Assembly: GCA_001303885.1 (NCBI GenBank)
Contig: LJUE01000021.1
Span: 1-13,607, forward strand
Length of the DNA stretch: 13,607 bases
Origin: Planctomycetes bacterium SM23_32
Lineage (GTDB): Bacteria; Planctomycetota; Brocadiia; SM23-32
Reading direction: 5' to 3'
Within the stretch, counting starts at the first letter, position 1, and every line of letters starts with the position of its first letter. The position numbers and the translations under genes were made by a program. Positions 13,207-13,607 of this stretch are shown one piece after another. A model generated the notes under the pieces. It was not told where the DNA came from, searched no databases, and saw only the letters and a program-made list of their open reading frames with translations.

Positions 13207-13607
13207 TCCCGCCGGTGAGGCGGCGGCAGGCTTCGAGGTACTTTTCGGCCGTCTTCCGCACGACCTCGTCCGGCAACTCGGGCGAGGGCGGCTCGTGGTC
13301 CCAGCCGGTCTCGTCGAGCCAGTCGCGGACGTACTGCTTGTCGTAGGAGGCCTGCGGCCCGCCGGGATGGTAGGCGTCGGCCGGCCAGAAGCGCGACGAG
13401 TCCGGCGTGAGCACCTCGTCCACCAGCGTGAGCTCCCCGTCGCAGAGCCCCCACTCGAACTTCGTGTCGCTGATGATGATGCCGCGCGCGCCGGCGTAGT
13501 CGGCGGCCCGCTTGTAGACGTGGATGGACAGGTCCCTCACGCGGTCGGCCAGCTCCCGGCCGACCATCTCCCGCACTTCCGGCATCGAGAGCGGCAGGTC
13601 GTGGCCC
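13202..13607 (-). CDS. purC: Phosphoribosylaminoimidazole-succinocarboxamide synthase, C-terminal part (cut by window edge)
   Basis: PurC (SAICAR synthetase) joins aspartate to CAIR using ATP in purine biosynthesis. The 134 visible residues hold its C-terminal region: IISDTKFEWG at about the middle, LVDEVLTPDSSRFWPAD, and DKQYVRDWLDETGWDHEPPS, which bind the nucleotide substrate and shape the active-site lid. The last part (PELPDEVVRKTAEKYLEA) is the tail helix found in the longer form of PurC. The N-terminal ATP-binding part lies beyond 13607. The stop is TAG at 13204-13202. The reading frame continues to the window edge (G-H-D-L-P-L-S before the internal Met), so the Met at 13585 is not the start. 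Confidence 0.93.
   Translation of the reverse strand, partial: GHDLPLSMPEVREMVGRELADRVRDLSIHVYKRAADYAGARGIIISDTKFEWGLCDGELTLVDEVLTPDSSRFWPADAYHPGGPQASYDKQYVRDWLDETGWDHEPPSPELPDEVVRKTAEKYLEACRRLTGGK

Overview
The window is GC-rich bacterial chromosomal DNA, densely coding, with genes in almost fully G/C-ending codons. It reads as part of an uncultured, probably anaerobic or facultative soil, sediment or subsurface bacterium. A methyl-corrinoid/uroporphyrinogen-decarboxylase-like protein beside a GH57 glycosidase and a xylose-isomerase-like TIM barrel, plus small GTCC-rich and AACAGG-type intergenic repeats, would suit a Planctomycetota/Armatimonadota-like genome. No 16S or marker gene is complete here, so that placement is a weak guess.

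Positions 1-499 (minus) hold the N-terminal part of an amino-type DNA methyltransferase cut by the window edge. Positions 659-3540 (minus) are a compact arsenic operon read right to left: arsR, a small [4Fe-4S]-cluster protein, a relic of a thioredoxin-like gene, arsM (arsenite methyltransferase) and an Acr3-type arsenite efflux permease. A good sigma70-type promoter with an overlapping inverted repeat lies just upstream of arsR. The logic is: sense As(III), methylate it, and export it.

Positions 3661-3975 (plus) contain a degraded coding sequence with two homopolymer frameshifts. Positions 3953-6559 (minus) form a second ArsR-family operon: arsR-like repressor, a 46-residue Cys-rich peptide, an ABC ATPase, an ABC-2 permease and a lipoprotein. 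This looks like a metal(loid)- or redox-responsive export system, and I consider it the least described unit in the window.

Positions 6769-7752 (plus) encode a zinc-dependent medium-chain dehydrogenase. After it comes a short region (7760-7968) in which a truncated, frameshifted four-helix-bundle (23S rRNA intervening-sequence) protein gene sits between inverted GTCC-rich repeats. A YchF-family ATPase follows on minus (8009-9088). Divergent from it is a plus-strand pair, a UroD-like protein and a GH57 glycosidase (9223-11803), facing a minus-strand sugar isomerase/epimerase-like TIM barrel (11829-12677). The window ends with an AAMDC/Mth938-like protein (12838-13182, plus) converging on the 3' part of purC (13202 to the edge, minus).

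No tRNA, rRNA, CRISPR array, complete insertion sequence or prophage gene was seen. All calls come from reading the sequence; no database search was possible.
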